A stretch of DNA of 52,113 bases from Gammaproteobacteria bacterium (GCA_021648485.1 JAKISS010000016.1:1-52113); one strand, 5' to 3'; positions 24,646 through 33,800 are shown, counted from the stretch's first letter. Numbers and translations are program-made. Notes: generated from the sequence alone by a model not told the origin.

Positions 24646-27600
24646 TTAGCGCAGTATTCTGATCTGACCCCATACATTCTCCATACTGTCGCTTTTGTCA
24701 CGCGCACCAAACCCCGTCAAAAAAGCTTTTCCATAGTCGTTAAAAGGGAGGAGGTTGTTAAAAGAAAATTCGATTTCATATACCGCTCCGGAATGAGCCA
24801 TTGAGCTGACGGCCTGTACATACTGAAAAACCCAGTAGTCTGTCCGTTGAGTCTCCGCAACGAATCTGGAACAGCGTAATCTGAGATTGGTGATATTATC
24901 ATTTGCCTCACGCATGGCGACAGCCGTAACCACTGAGCCAGGCGGACAATTCGCTTCTACCTCTAACGGATTATCAGGCGCACTGCCACTGCGTTTTTCC
25001 ATGTTGCCTTGCAGGCCCGTCGCGGTAACTTCACGGGCATTTATTAACATGGTTGTTATTACTCCTTCGTGTGCCCTGAATCCCAGTCCTGTTATTACCC
25101 AGTTGACCGGTAGTGAATCCTGGACCTCCAGATAAGTTTCCCGGCCTGGCACATGAACGCCAATCGGTGAGCCCCATTTTGTTGAAAGTGCGCTGGCTAC
25201 GACGGTTACGGCATGCTCGGCACTGCTATCCAGGGCAATACCACCGTTGTGTCTTAATTCTGCACGGGCTGCCAGAATCTGACCTGCGATGGTGCCGATG
25301 TCTATGGTGGCACTTACTTCCCGCTGAATGGTGTCGTCTGCCGCAAGACTGGCAACGGTCCAGACGATTTCGCCAGTGACGCTGTCCCGGGTTCCGTTAT
25401 CACTAATGCTGTTGACGGTGACTCCCGCAGGCAAAATTGCGCGTAATTCAAGATTGCTCAATGCCGTTGCATTGACGCTGCTAATGTCGAACTGATAGAC
25501 AAGACTGTCACCCGGTATGACCGGGTTTTTCGAGGCACTCATGGCCAGCTGTGACATTGGACTGTTATGCACTGCGACTATTTTGGGTTTATTAATATTA
25601 TCAATTACGTCCGATGAAGTGACCCGGACCAACGAATTGATCAGGGTGCCTGTTGGCACATCCGATGGTGATAACACGGTGGTGTTAATGGTAATGGTAC
25701 GACTCTCTCCTGCGGTCAGCGTGCCCAGTGCCCAGGAGGCTTCCGCTCCATCAGCACATGTGCTTTCACAACTTGTATCCGGTTCAGCATCAGCTGACGG
25801 ATGAAACTGGAGTTGTGGTGGCACCCGCAATTGTACTTCCACCGTGTTAACCGGCTCAGCAGATATGTTGCTAACAATGATGTTGTAGGGTAAACGCTGG
25901 TTCGCAACTACCGGATCATGTGCCGCGCTGATATTCAGCATCAATGGAAATGTGCTGGCTGCAACTGTTACCGAATGCCCGGCACTGCCATCCAGAGCAA
26001 TACCTTCATCGTGTCTTAATTCTGCACGGGAGGTCAGGATCTGACCGGCAATGGCACTGGTGTCTACGGTGACACTTACTTCCCGCCGGGTTGTATTGTC
26101 TGCCGCAAGACTAGCAATGATCCAGACGATTTCGCCAGTGGTATCGTCCAGGGTACCTCCATTACTGATGTTATTGACAGTAACTCCCGCAGGCAGAACT
26201 GCGCGTAATTCAGAATTGGTCAGTGCCGCTGTATTGATATTGCCAATGTTGAATTGATAGACGAGGTTATCACCAGGTATGACCGGGTCTTTCGAGGCGC
26301 TCATGGCCAGCTGTGATATTGGAGTATTATTCACAGCCACTGTTGTGGTTACATTAACAATGTCGATAATATCCGGCGAAGTGACCCGGGTCAGCGCATT
26401 GATCAGGGTACCTGTTGGTACATCCAGTGACGATAGCACAACGGCGTTAACAGTAATGGTACGGCTCTCACCTGCGACCAGTGTGCCCAGTGTCCAGGAA
26501 GCTTCCGCTCCGTCAGCACATGTACTTCCGCAGTTTGCATCCGGCTCGGCATCAGCTGTCGGGTGAAACCGGAGTTCTGCCGGAACTGCATATACCACAG
26601 AAACATCGTCTATCGGCACAGCCGAAACATTACTCACCGTTATTGTATAAAGTGCTCTTCCATTCGCACTTACCGGCCCATCGACAGTAACATCCAGCAA
26701 AAGGTGTGACTTGACCGTTAGTGATAATGTGGTCTGCGTCTCGTTTACGCTGTCACGAACAGTCAGTAGTGCTGTGTAGTTGCCGCTTGATGCATAGGTA
26801 TGTTCCTGAGAGGCAATGTTGGCACAGTTGTTGATGGTGTAGTCGTCGGTCCCGTCATTGTCGATATCCAGCAGACAGGTCAGCGTATCACCTTCCGGGT
26901 CGCTGACCTGCCAGTAAAGGGCAGTTGCTACTGTTGAATAGGCCGGATCAGGATTTACAGTGAATTCGCTGATGACTGGTGGTGTCGATGACACCGTCAC
27001 ATCAATCTCTGTTAACACAGGAGCATTCGCGCCATCCTCAACCGCCAGGCGAACCTTGTAATTACCTGCCTGTGTATAGGTATGCGCCTGTGAGGTGTTG
27101 TTGGCACAGTCACTAACCGTGTAATCATTTGTACCGTCGGCATCGATATCCAGTTTGCAGGTCAGCGTATCACTGTCTGTATCACTGACGGTCCAGTTCA
27201 AGGTCATGAAATTATTTGTTTTTGGTACATTCGGGGTTGCATTAAAACTGTCTATTTGTGGTGCTGTATTGATTGTGCCCTCAGGAGTAACCGCGATATT
27301 CACGCTTTGTTGCACCGCCGGGTTGATACCATCCCTGACTGTCAGGCGTACCTCGTAATTCCCTGTCTGCGTATAAATATGCGCTTGTGAACCGTTGGCA
27401 CAGTCATTAATGGTGTGCTCGTCTGTGCCATCTCCATTGATGTCCAGGCCACAGGTCAGCGTATTATTTTCTGCATCGGTAATGGTCCAGCTGAGCGTGG
27501 TTGGTGTGCCGACATTCACACGGGTCAAGTCTGCGGTCATGGTATCGATGACCGGTGCCGCATTAACCGCGATGGTGATGGTGTCGGTATCTATCGCTCC

Positions 27601-27906
27601 GTCACTGTCCGTGGCTTTTAGTGTGATGGTATGACTGCCTGGGGAAAGCGTGGAGGATACAGTCGTACCTGTACCCAGCTGGCCATCGGTGTCGGACGAC
27701 CATTCAAGGCTTTCCCCGCTTAATGTGCCATCTTCATCGTCCGAGCCGGTGCCAGTGAAGGAAATGTTGCTGCTTTCGGGATGAACGCTCCCGTTTGCCG
27801 GATTAGTGATTGTGGTTACCGGGTCTGAAAGACCGGGACCGCCACATGCGCCCAGCACCAACGATAAAATGATAATAACACCGTGAATCCACTTCACTGA
27901 CGACAT
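24646..27906 (-). CDS. Large PKD/DUF11-repeat lipoprotein
   Basis: 1086 residues from ATG 27906, which has GGGAG upstream. Lipobox VLGAC (Cys21). Order: an Ig/PKD-like domain (to about 110); three PKD-like repeats each containing LTCxLDIxxDGTxxxTxxxCAN and a GNYxVRLxVxD strand, i.e. two cysteines per repeat; then a duplicated unit of two DUF11-type domains each (LYTITVSN, FHPTADAEPD, SCADGAEASW, AGESRTITV, then SQLAMSASKxPVIPGD and AELRH). The final 140 residues (YLEVQDSLPVNWVITGLGFRA to the end) match no domain I recognise. A surface-exposed adhesin or structural role is inferred from the architecture only. Confidence 0.85.
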   Translation of the reverse strand: MSSVKWIHGVIIILSLVLGACGGPGLSDPVTTITNPANGSVHPESSNISFTGTGSDDEDGTLSGESLEWSSDTDGQLGTGTTVSSTLSPGSHTITLKATDSDGAIDTDTITIAVNAAPVIDTMTADLTRVNVGTPTTLSWTITDAENNTLTCGLDINGDGTDEHTINDCANGSQAHIYTQTGNYEVRLTVRDGINPAVQQSVNIAVTPEGTINTAPQIDSFNATPNVPKTNNFMTLNWTVSDTDSDTLTCKLDIDADGTNDYTVSDCANNTSQAHTYTQAGNYKVRLAVEDGANAPVLTEIDVTVSSTPPVISEFTVNPDPAYSTVATALYWQVSDPEGDTLTCLLDIDNDGTDDYTINNCANIASQEHTYASSGNYTALLTVRDSVNETQTTLSLTVKSHLLLDVTVDGPVSANGRALYTITVSNVSAVPIDDVSVVYAVPAELRFHPTADAEPDANCGSTCADGAEASWTLGTLVAGESRTITVNAVVLSSLDVPTGTLINALTRVTSPDIIDIVNVTTTVAVNNTPISQLAMSASKDPVIPGDNLVYQFNIGNINTAALTNSELRAVLPAGVTVNNISNGGTLDDTTGEIVWIIASLAADNTTRREVSVTVDTSAIAGQILTSRAELRHDEGIALDGSAGHSVTVAASTFPLMLNISAAHDPVVANQRLPYNIIVSNISAEPVNTVEVQLRVPPQLQFHPSADAEPDTSCESTCADGAEASWALGTLTAGESRTITINTTVLSPSDVPTGTLINSLVRVTSSDVIDNINKPKIVAVHNSPMSQLAMSASKNPVIPGDSLVYQFDISSVNATALSNLELRAILPAGVTVNSISDNGTRDSVTGEIVWTVASLAADDTIQREVSATIDIGTIAGQILAARAELRHNGGIALDSSAEHAVTVVASALSTKWGSPIGVHVPGRETYLEVQDSLPVNWVITGLGFRAHEGVITTMLINAREVTATGLQGNMEKRSGSAPDNPLEVEANCPPGSVVTAVAMREANDNITNLRLRCSRFVAETQRTDYWVFQYVQAVSSMAHSGAVYEIEFSFNNLLPFNDYGKAFLTGFGARDKSDSMENVWGQIRILR

Positions 27907-28464
27907 AACAGACTCCCTTCCATTTTTTGTTTCTGTATTTTTATTTTTTTGCCACAATTCAAGTCGAATAAAAAACCATACCCGTTATCATTGCCATGAG
28001 ACTCACGAGCAACGGCCCGGATACCGGTCTTTCTGAAAACAGACAAGCACAGTATTCCACAACGCAAAAATGTGGATGCTTTGTTAGTGACCAGAACCAT
28101 TGTTTCATGATCAAGTTTTTTAGTCACCAACAAATCAATTAATATTATAACGTGAATTAAGAGCTAAATTATTAACGATAAATCAACAAGTTGATCAGCT
28201 ATATTGCTGATATATCGCTATCTGGACAGTGTAAGTTATTGATTTTTTTTGAGGTATATTTCGGGCGCTTAGTTCATGTTAGACAAAGCCTGTGTGATAT
28301 TTATACAAATATTGTGTGCATAGCAAAGTATCCGTTCCCGTTTATCCAGGGGCACGGAAAAATTGTCTTGTTTATGTTACGTCTGAATAAATCAAGGGAA
28401 AATGTGAAGGGTAGACCGCGATTAAAGTGATATCCTGGGGTTTTTACAATCCAGTAGTCGTTTT
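27907..28464. other. AT-rich intergenic region
   Basis: About 560 bp upstream of the large lipoprotein gene. The lipoprotein's ribosome-binding site is at the left end. Between 28100 and 28430 the base composition is clearly more AT-rich than the flanking genes. A 79-codon frame at 28191–28430 has no ribosome-binding site or recognisable domain, so it is not called. Confidence 0.5.
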
Positions 28465-28643
28465 AACCTAAATTAATCAGTTAAACCGTAGCGAGAGCGA
28501 CTAAGGTGCGGAAGATAAAGTGTTTTTCAGGTTATTTTGGACGAAAGCGTATCACCCATACGGTGAGTTCAACATGTTCTGAAAAACACTTTAGATTCTG
28601 TGCATTAGGTGTTCGCAGTAGGTTTAACTGATTAATTTAGGTT
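28465..28643. repeat. MITE-like nested palindrome, 179 bp
   Basis: Perfect 23-bp terminal inverted repeats (28465–28487 and 28621–28643, beginning AACCTAAATTAATC). Inside is a second perfect 15-bp pair TAAAGTGTTTTTCAG / CTGAAAAACACTTTA (28516–28530 and 28579–28593), then an inner CGTAT/ATACG hairpin (28548–28562). The arms between are imperfectly complementary, so the whole element can fold as one long hairpin. There is no coding capacity. It lies 20 bp past the stop of the minus-strand operon. It fits a miniature inverted-repeat element; a structured RNA or terminator is possible. Confidence 0.65.
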
Positions 28644-28663
28644 TAACCGGGAGTGGTTGAGCT

Positions 28664-29488
28664 TTACGGTTGCGTGCAGTGCGCAACGGGCTCGGTTGTT
28701 GGCAGACGGAGGCAGATATCGCCTCGTTCGTCGGTGCGTAGAATCTGCCCGCCTGCTGCGATGAGGCGGCGCAGTGTGTCTGAGGCCGGGTAGCCGCGCA
28801 GGTTATCGTGATTGACGGAGATCACACTGTAAGTTGGTTGTACGGCAGCGAGAAAAGCGGTATCACTGGCATCGGCGGCACCGTGGTGGCCGACAATGAG
28901 TACGTCGGCGGTAAGGGCTTCTTTTTGACGTAACAGCTGCCGTTCCACTTCCTTGTCAGCATCGCCCATAAGCAGCACGCTACGCTTACCGTGGTGGATG
29001 TGGAGTACCAGCGAGTGGCGGTTAAGATTAGTGTTCACGAAAGTTGCGGGCCATAGAACGTCGATGCGCACATCTCCCCAGGGCAGGGTGTCGCCTGCGG
29101 AAAGCCGACGGCGCAGGGGGTCGGTGGACAGGCTCTCATTGACCCAGCGCACCATGTCCGGTGCAACATTGGAGGGGAGTGGTTGCTGGGCATCCAGTAC
29201 CGGTGTGGTCGGGTAAGCCTCGCGCAAACGAAAGTAGCCACTGGCATGGTCAGGGTGCAGGTGGGTCAGAATGAGCAGATCCAATGAGCGTACGCCATTT
29301 TCTGTGAGGGCTTGAAGTACCCGCAGTGCCTGTCCCGCATGACCGGTATCAATGAGAATGCCGCGTTCACCGTGTTGGAGCAGGATGGCCTGTCCTTCGC
29401 CGACATCCAATGCAATGAGGCGTAGTTCCTGTGCCGGGGTGAGAGTGCTGATGCTGATGAGGGCGATGGCGAAAGTGAGGAATCGCAT
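28664..29488 (-). CDS. Exported ComEC-like metallo-beta-lactamase-fold hydrolase
   Basis: 274 residues: signal peptide (FLTFAIALISISTLTPA) and an MBL fold like the C-terminal domain of ComEC/Rec2. Metal-binding motifs: THLHPDHASG (HxHxDH) near residue 76, LLMGDADKEVE, VLIVGHHGAADAS. The multi-pass competence channel domain of ComEC is absent, so this is a stand-alone periplasmic MBL protein; the substrate (nucleic acid or phosphodiester) is not known. Its start overlaps the VanZ-like gene's stop by one base (TAATG). Last gene of the minus-strand operon. Confidence 0.88.
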   Translation of the reverse strand: MRFLTFAIALISISTLTPAQELRLIALDVGEGQAILLQHGERGILIDTGHAGQALRVLQALTENGVRSLDLLILTHLHPDHASGYFRLREAYPTTPVLDAQQPLPSNVAPDMVRWVNESLSTDPLRRRLSAGDTLPWGDVRIDVLWPATFVNTNLNRHSLVLHIHHGKRSVLLMGDADKEVERQLLRQKEALTADVLIVGHHGAADASDTAFLAAVQPTYSVISVNHDNLRGYPASDTLRRLIAAGGQILRTDERGDICLRLPTTEPVAHCTQP

Positions 29489-29997
29489 TAGCGCCGCCCC
29501 AGTTTCGCCAGCAGCAAGCCGCCCAGCACTGACAACAGATTGAAACCCACATCCCGCCAGTCACCTACCCGGTCGGGTAGTGCCCACTGCAACAATTCGT
29601 CGAGACCAGCGGCAGCAATGCCCAGCAGCAATGCTGTTCTGCCGGTGAAGGTACGCCCGGTAACCAGACCAAAGGCACCAAAAACCAGGAAATGCAGGCG
29701 TTCTTCCACGGCATTCAGGGTCAGCGGCAGGATACCGAACAGGGCCAATGCCCAGACCAGGTGCCAAAGACGGCGGTAGCCGTATCGTCGTGCCTGATCG
29801 AGTAAAAAGATGACCGCCAATAACAACGTGGGCACAGCGATGACCCAGGCCAGAATATCGGTATTGAGGTGTTCCTGGCTGAATGCCTGCAAACGGCGGC
29901 CATAGATAGATAGGAGCGGGATTACACCCAGCAGCAGCAGCCAGGCGGCAAGCCAGCGCCAGTCAAGCGGTTTGGATAGCAGATTGCGAATATTCAT
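29488..29997 (-). CDS. VanZ-like family membrane protein
   Basis: 169 residues with four to five hydrophobic segments and the family signature AAAGLDELLQWALPDRVGDWRDVGFNLLSVLGGLL near the C-terminus; the ExxQ–DxxD-type motif of VanZ-like proteins is visible as LDELLQ and GDWRDV. Family members are integral membrane proteins linked with glycopeptide resistance in some species, with no biochemical activity known for most. Starts 28 bp after the yajL-like gene and is coupled to the MBL gene by a one-base overlap. Confidence 0.85.
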   Translation of the reverse strand: MNIRNLLSKPLDWRWLAAWLLLLGVIPLLSIYGRRLQAFSQEHLNTDILAWVIAVPTLLLAVIFLLDQARRYGYRRLWHLVWALALFGILPLTLNAVEERLHFLVFGAFGLVTGRTFTGRTALLLGIAAAGLDELLQWALPDRVGDWRDVGFNLLSVLGGLLLAKLGRR

Positions 29998-30024
29998 AGC
30001 GTGTTTGGGCGTATACGCAATCGT

Positions 30025-30576
30025 TTATGTGCGTACTAACCCAGCCTCCACTTCTTCGCGTTTTTCTACCCCGGCCAGATTTTCGATTAATGCCAACGCA
30101 AAATCCATGGCGGTGCCAGGGCTGCGCGAGGTAATGACATTGCCGTCTTTTACGACGGGTGCGGGTTCCAATGTGACGTTATCGAGGTGAAGTGCTTCCA
30201 GAGTGCCAGGGTAGGCGGAAGCACGTTTGCCATCGAGCAGCCCGGCACTGGCAAGCACTTTGGGTGCGGCACAAATGGCGGCAGTAAATTTCCCGTCGCG
30301 GGCCATTTTTTTCAACAGGCCTTGAATGCGTTCATCCCGGTCAAGGTAATCGGCACCGGGCAATCCACCCGGTAACACCACCATGTCGTAGTCTTTTTTT
30401 AATGCGTTATCCAGCGTGGTATCGGGGATGAGCACAACACCGCGACTGGCGGTAACAGGTTGTGCATCGAGTCCGGCAGTGGTGACTTCGATATCTGCAC
30501 GGCGCAATAAATCAATAATGGTAACGGCTTCCAGCTCTTCACAGCCTTGAGCTAACGGGATAAGGACGCTTGCCAT
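30025..30576 (-). CDS. yajL: DJ-1/PfpI-family protein (YajL-like)
   Basis: 183 residues, whole DJ-1 fold. The conserved glutamate (GCEELE, Glu14/15) and nucleophile cysteine (AAICAAP, Cys102) at the nucleophile elbow are present, as is the PGGLPGADYL loop. YajL/DJ-1 proteins protect proteins against oxidative and glyoxal damage; the exact activity is debated. Closest by features to YajL (ThiJ). The start overlaps the 3' end of the polysaccharide deacetylase-like gene by 25 bp. Confidence 0.9.
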   Translation of the reverse strand: MASVLIPLAQGCEELEAVTIIDLLRRADIEVTTAGLDAQPVTASRGVVLIPDTTLDNALKKDYDMVVLPGGLPGADYLDRDERIQGLLKKMARDGKFTAAICAAPKVLASAGLLDGKRASAYPGTLEALHLDNVTLEPAPVVKDGNVITSRSPGTAMDFALALIENLAGVEKREEVEAGLVRT

Positions 30577-31361
30577 GATGTTGACCTCTTCTTCAACGTT
30601 CGGTGGACTAACTGTGATACCGGCAGCAGGATGATACCCTGTGCGTGGAGTTTAGGCAGTTCTTCTTTCAATACGGCAATGGTTTCCGGGAAAGGGTGGC
30701 CAATGGCCAATGCCGTGCCGTTTTTGCGTGCTTTGTTGATCAGGCGTTGCAAATGAAAACGAATGGTGTCCGGGTTTCTGTCATGGTCTAAAAACACATC
30801 GCGACGCATATTGGGTATGTGGTTTTCGTTGGCGAGCTGTTGGGCAATGCTGTTTTTGCTGGTGTAGCTGTCAACAAAGTAGAGGTCTTCGCGTTTGCTC
30901 AATGCGGTCATTAGCCATTGCATGTGACCAGGGTGCTGGGTAAGCAGGCTGCCCATGTGGTTGTTGATGCCGACAATGTGTGGAATGGCGGCAAAGTCTA
31001 ACGTTAACTGTTGCTCAAATTGTCGGGCTGTCATATGCAACGTTAGTGCGCCCGGGCCAACTTTGTTATTTTCGATGGGCTGCATGGGCAGGTGCAACAT
31101 GACTTCTTTGTTGAGCTGGTGGGCAAGCTCAGCCAGTTTGCGGGCGTGGGGGGTACGGGGCAGAAAGGCAAATGTGATCGGGCCGGGCAGTTGCAGAGCA
31201 CGTTTGTCGCGCTGTTCAAGATTGCCCATGTCATCGATGATGATGCCGATAGCAGGTTGACGGCTATGAGTTGGCGGGTCAGGCGGTGTTGCTGCGAACA
31301 CCGCCGTACTTGATACCCAGCCGACCATCAGCATTGTTAACGCCAGAGCAGGTGTGTGCAT
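30552..31361 (-). CDS. Divergent polysaccharide deacetylase family protein (YibQ-like)
   Basis: 269 residues with signal peptide (LALTMLMVGWVSSTAVFAA) and a DUF610/YibQ-type NodB-like fold: AIGIIIDDMGN near the start, LPGPITFAFLPRTPHA, EVMLHLPMQP, VGINNHMGSLLT, LYFVDSYTS and ALAIGHPFPETI. Motif residues D-D, H, and NHMGS match the divergent deacetylase family; the substrate is unknown. Gene order envC–ctpA–yibQ-like is conserved in Gammaproteobacteria and suggests a role with murein hydrolase activation. The start at 31361 was preferred to 31403 because the signal peptide begins there. Confidence 0.9.
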   Translation of the reverse strand: MHTPALALTMLMVGWVSSTAVFAATPPDPPTHSRQPAIGIIIDDMGNLEQRDKRALQLPGPITFAFLPRTPHARKLAELAHQLNKEVMLHLPMQPIENNKVGPGALTLHMTARQFEQQLTLDFAAIPHIVGINNHMGSLLTQHPGHMQWLMTALSKREDLYFVDSYTSKNSIAQQLANENHIPNMRRDVFLDHDRNPDTIRFHLQRLINKARKNGTALAIGHPFPETIAVLKEELPKLHAQGIILLPVSQLVHRTLKKRSTSWQASLSR

Positions 31362-31425
31362 TTTTTTGCCTGTGGTTAAATGCAATGCCGTCATGTTATG
31401 CACATATCTGGCATTCAGTCGGTGC

Positions 31426-32766
31426 TTACTTTTGTCGCAGGACGATACTCATCCCCTTGAGCACGTTGAGTGCTTCAAACAGCTGGTAGTCTCTTTGGGC
31501 CAGGGACAGCTCGGGCTCGTCTTTCTTTTTGCCATCCTTTTCATCATCTTTTTTATCGTCCTTGGTTTTGTTTTTACTGTTGCCATTGTCCAGATGCCTG
31601 GAAAGGTCGGCTTCTTTGACACGCTCGCCCATGCCTTCCAGTTTGGTGAGTTTGAGGGGTTCAAGGATGATGTCCGGCGTTACACCCTCGGCCTGAATAG
31701 AACGACCGGACGGTGTGTAATAACGTGCAGTGGTCAGTTTAAGCGCGGTTTTTTCGTTGAGCGGCAGGATGGTCTGCACTGAGCCCTTGCCGAAGGTGCG
31801 CGTGCCGATAATTACTGCGCGTTTGTGATCCTGTAGTGCGCCAGCGACGATTTCGGATGCGGATGCCGAACCACCGTTCACCAATACAACTAACGGTGCG
31901 CCGTCCAGCAGGCGACGTGGTGTGGCATTGAATTTCATTTCAGAGTCGGCGATGCGGCCCTGGGTGTAAACGATGAGACCGGTTTCGAGGAAAGCGTCAC
32001 TGACTTCCACCGCAGCATTCAACACACCGCCGGGATTATTACGCAGATCCAGCACCAGGCCTTTCAGTTTGCCGTCATTGTCTTTTTTCAGTTTCTCGAT
32101 GGCTTCAGCGAGATTTTCGCCGGTGCGTGACTGAAATTGCGAAACGCGCAAATAACCAAAACCGTCACCCAGGTCCCGGGAGCGAACGCTTTTGACTTTG
32201 ATGGTGTCGCGGGTGATGGTGATCTTCAGCGGTTTTTCTTCACCTTCGCGGATGATGGTGAGTACGATATCGGTGCCCACCTTGCCGCGCATGATTTTTA
32301 CGGCGTCGTGCAGGGTCATGCCTTTCACAGGTTTTTCATCGAGGCGAATCACCAGATCACCGGCTTTTACTCCGGCACGTTGCGCAGGGGTGTCGTCTAT
32401 GGGGGAAATGACTTTGACGAAGCCGTCTTCCATACCCACTTCGATGCCCAGACCGCCGAATTCACCGGAAGTGCCCACTTGCAGTTCTTTAAAGTGCTCG
32501 GGATCAAGATAACTGGAATGCGGGTCGAGGCCGGATAACATGCCACGGATGGCATTTTCCAGCAGCGTTTTGTCGCTGACTTCTTCCACATAATCTTTTT
32601 TGATGCGGGAGAATACTTCAGTGAAACTGCGCAGTTCATCCAGCGGCAGGGCGCTGGTGGCTTTGTTCTCGCTCTTGTCTGCAAAAACGCCCTGGCCGAT
32701 AGCCAGAGTGATGCCAAGGGTCAAACCGATAGTCAGCACCAGCAAGGTGCGTAAATTTGCATTCAT
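31426..32766 (-). CDS. ctpA: C-terminal processing peptidase (S41, CtpA type)
   Basis: 446-residue periplasmic serine protease. N-terminal signal/anchor; PDZ domain (FGGLGIEVGMEDGFVKVISPIDDTPA, about residues 100–185); S41 catalytic core with the Ser in GGSASASEIVAGALQ and the Lys in GTRTFGKGSVQT, the catalytic pair of this family. A lysine/aspartate-rich linker and a C-terminal extension follow. Such proteases trim or degrade periplasmic proteins, including murein-related enzymes. Normally directly downstream of envC; here the toxin–antitoxin insertion separates the two, leaving about 1.1 kb between envC and ctpA. Confidence 0.96.
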   Translation of the reverse strand: MNANLRTLLVLTIGLTLGITLAIGQGVFADKSENKATSALPLDELRSFTEVFSRIKKDYVEEVSDKTLLENAIRGMLSGLDPHSSYLDPEHFKELQVGTSGEFGGLGIEVGMEDGFVKVISPIDDTPAQRAGVKAGDLVIRLDEKPVKGMTLHDAVKIMRGKVGTDIVLTIIREGEEKPLKITITRDTIKVKSVRSRDLGDGFGYLRVSQFQSRTGENLAEAIEKLKKDNDGKLKGLVLDLRNNPGGVLNAAVEVSDAFLETGLIVYTQGRIADSEMKFNATPRRLLDGAPLVVLVNGGSASASEIVAGALQDHKRAVIIGTRTFGKGSVQTILPLNEKTALKLTTARYYTPSGRSIQAEGVTPDIILEPLKLTKLEGMGERVKEADLSRHLDNGNSKNKTKDDKKDDEKDGKKKDEPELSLAQRDYQLFEALNVLKGMSIVLRQK

Positions 32767-32904
32767 GAATAGCTCCGCAGGCCGGAAAAACGGCCCGAAT
32801 AAAGAAACACAGTTGTTGTATTGATAGCGCTTACGCTGAAAAATTCAGCCCGATTATGCAGGACTCTGTCTAACTTGTGAATCAGGCAATGTTTTTCCGC
32901 TTTT

Positions 32905-32977
32905 TTACGACGCTGCTGAGACTCTTTTCGGTTTGTTTCGACACCACTTGAGCGGGTTGCTGGTTTGGCCTGTTTAT
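32905..32977 (-). repeat. Duplicated, diverged 3' end of envC
   Basis: On the minus strand this reads like the last codons of envC: TGGTGTCGAAAC, then a related tail ending in TAA at 32907–32905. A core of 31 identical bases (32933–32963) matches 33890–33920 inside envC, with similarity continuing on both sides through small indels. The two copies lie 957 bp apart and flank the yefM–yoeB module, suggesting that the module entered at the end of envC. Confidence 0.75.
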
Positions 32978-33216
32978 CGGCTAAGCACATCTGTAACACA
33001 TCTTCTACGAATCATTTGAAAGGCAAGGTCGTACGTCGGTGTGTCGCTGATGTATGTGAGTAATTGTCTGATTAAGAAAAACAACAATTGCGTGGGGTGG
33101 AGGTTATGGGGCGCATTTGCATATCAACATTCAACGAAAAATTGAGCATGTGTAGAAGGAGCGCTCTGGCCGGTTTAGTGCTGCTTATCTAAAACATGGT
33201 ATACCTGTCTTATATC

Positions 33217-33266
33217 TTGTACATGACCTCAAAAAGATCTACACTTGTTCAATATTACGTACAAGT
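33217..33266 (+). promoter_or_regulatory. Putative YefM operator/promoter
   Basis: TTGTACA at 33217–33223 and the inverted repeat ACTTGT (33243–33248) / ACAAGT (33261–33266) lie within 61 bp of the yefM start. YefM–YoeB complexes are known to bind palindromes with a TGTACA core, so this is a probable autoregulatory operator. Confidence 0.5.
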
Positions 33267-33277
33267 AGAGGTGTGAA

Positions 33278-33532
33278 ATGCGAATCGTATCGTTTACCGA
33301 GGCAAGAAACGGGCTGAAATCTGTTTTAGATCAGGTGGTTAATGACGCTGATTGTACTGTTATTACTCGCAGAGATAGCGAAGATGCAGTTGTAATGTCA
33401 CTTGATTATTTCAATAGTCTGATGGAAACAGTGTATTTGCTGAAGTCTCCAGCAAATGCTGAGCATCTACGGAAATCCATTGAGCAGTATCGAGAAGGTA
33501 ATGTTCAAGAAAGGGATTTATTGGATGAGTAG
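33278..33532 (+). CDS. yefM: Antitoxin YefM (Phd/YefM family)
   Basis: 84 residues. N-terminal DNA-binding Phd/YefM fold (RIVSFTEARNGLKSVLDQVVNDADCTVITRR, then AVVMSLDYFNSLMET) and an acidic, flexible C-terminal tail that wraps the toxin. GAGGTG precedes the ATG. It overlaps the toxin gene by 8 bp, standard for the family. The pair interrupts the conserved envC–ctpA order and runs opposite to it. Confidence 0.95.
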   Translation: MRIVSFTEARNGLKSVLDQVVNDADCTVITRRDSEDAVVMSLDYFNSLMETVYLLKSPANAEHLRKSIEQYREGNVQERDLLDE

Positions 33533-33800
33533 AAATTTGTCATGGACCGAGGCAGCTTGGTCAGATTATGTGTACTGGCAAGGTCAAGATAAAAAGACAT
33601 TAAAACGAATCAATAAACTAATCGTTAATGTGCTAAGAGAGCCTTTTGTCGGCATAGGTAAGCCGGAACCTTTAAAAGAAAACTTGTCTGGCTTTTGGTC
33701 TAGAAGAATAGATGATGCTCATAGGTTGGTTTATGCAGTTTCAGATACACATATAACGGTTATTTCATGTAGATATCACTATGAGTGGGTCTGTAAATAA
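33525..33800 (+). CDS. yoeB: Toxin YoeB (ribosome-dependent mRNA endonuclease)
   Basis: 91 residues from ATG 33525, overlapping yefM by 8 bp. RelE/ParE fold with YoeB features: SWTEAAWSDYVYWQGQDKK at the start, GIGKPEPLKENLSGFWSRRID in the middle and the C-terminal catalytic signature CRYHYEW (the His and Tyr used in mRNA cleavage at the ribosomal A site). A complete, apparently active toxin. The frame extends upstream inside yefM but that part is out of context. Confidence 0.95.
   Translation: MSRNLSWTEAAWSDYVYWQGQDKKTLKRINKLIVNVLREPFVGIGKPEPLKENLSGFWSRRIDDAHRLVYAVSDTHITVISCRYHYEWVCK

Larger units (their letters stand above)
32767..33277. other. Intergenic region with envC 3'-end copy and TA promoter
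   Basis: 511 bp between ctpA and yefM. It contains a diverged copy of the envC 3' end (32905–32977) and, just before yefM, palindromic sites resembling a YefM operator. The stretch 32980–33210 is AT-rich with no gene that I can support. Confidence 0.6.

Noticed and set aside
24646..27906. Possible frameshift or gene fusion in the 1086-residue lipoprotein
   Set aside because: The frame is continuous and the repeat units are in phase; the unusual length is explained by tandem PKD and DUF11 repeats.
28191..28430. 79-codon frame in AT-rich DNA
   Set aside because: No ribosome-binding site, no known domain, and the region is generally AT-rich.
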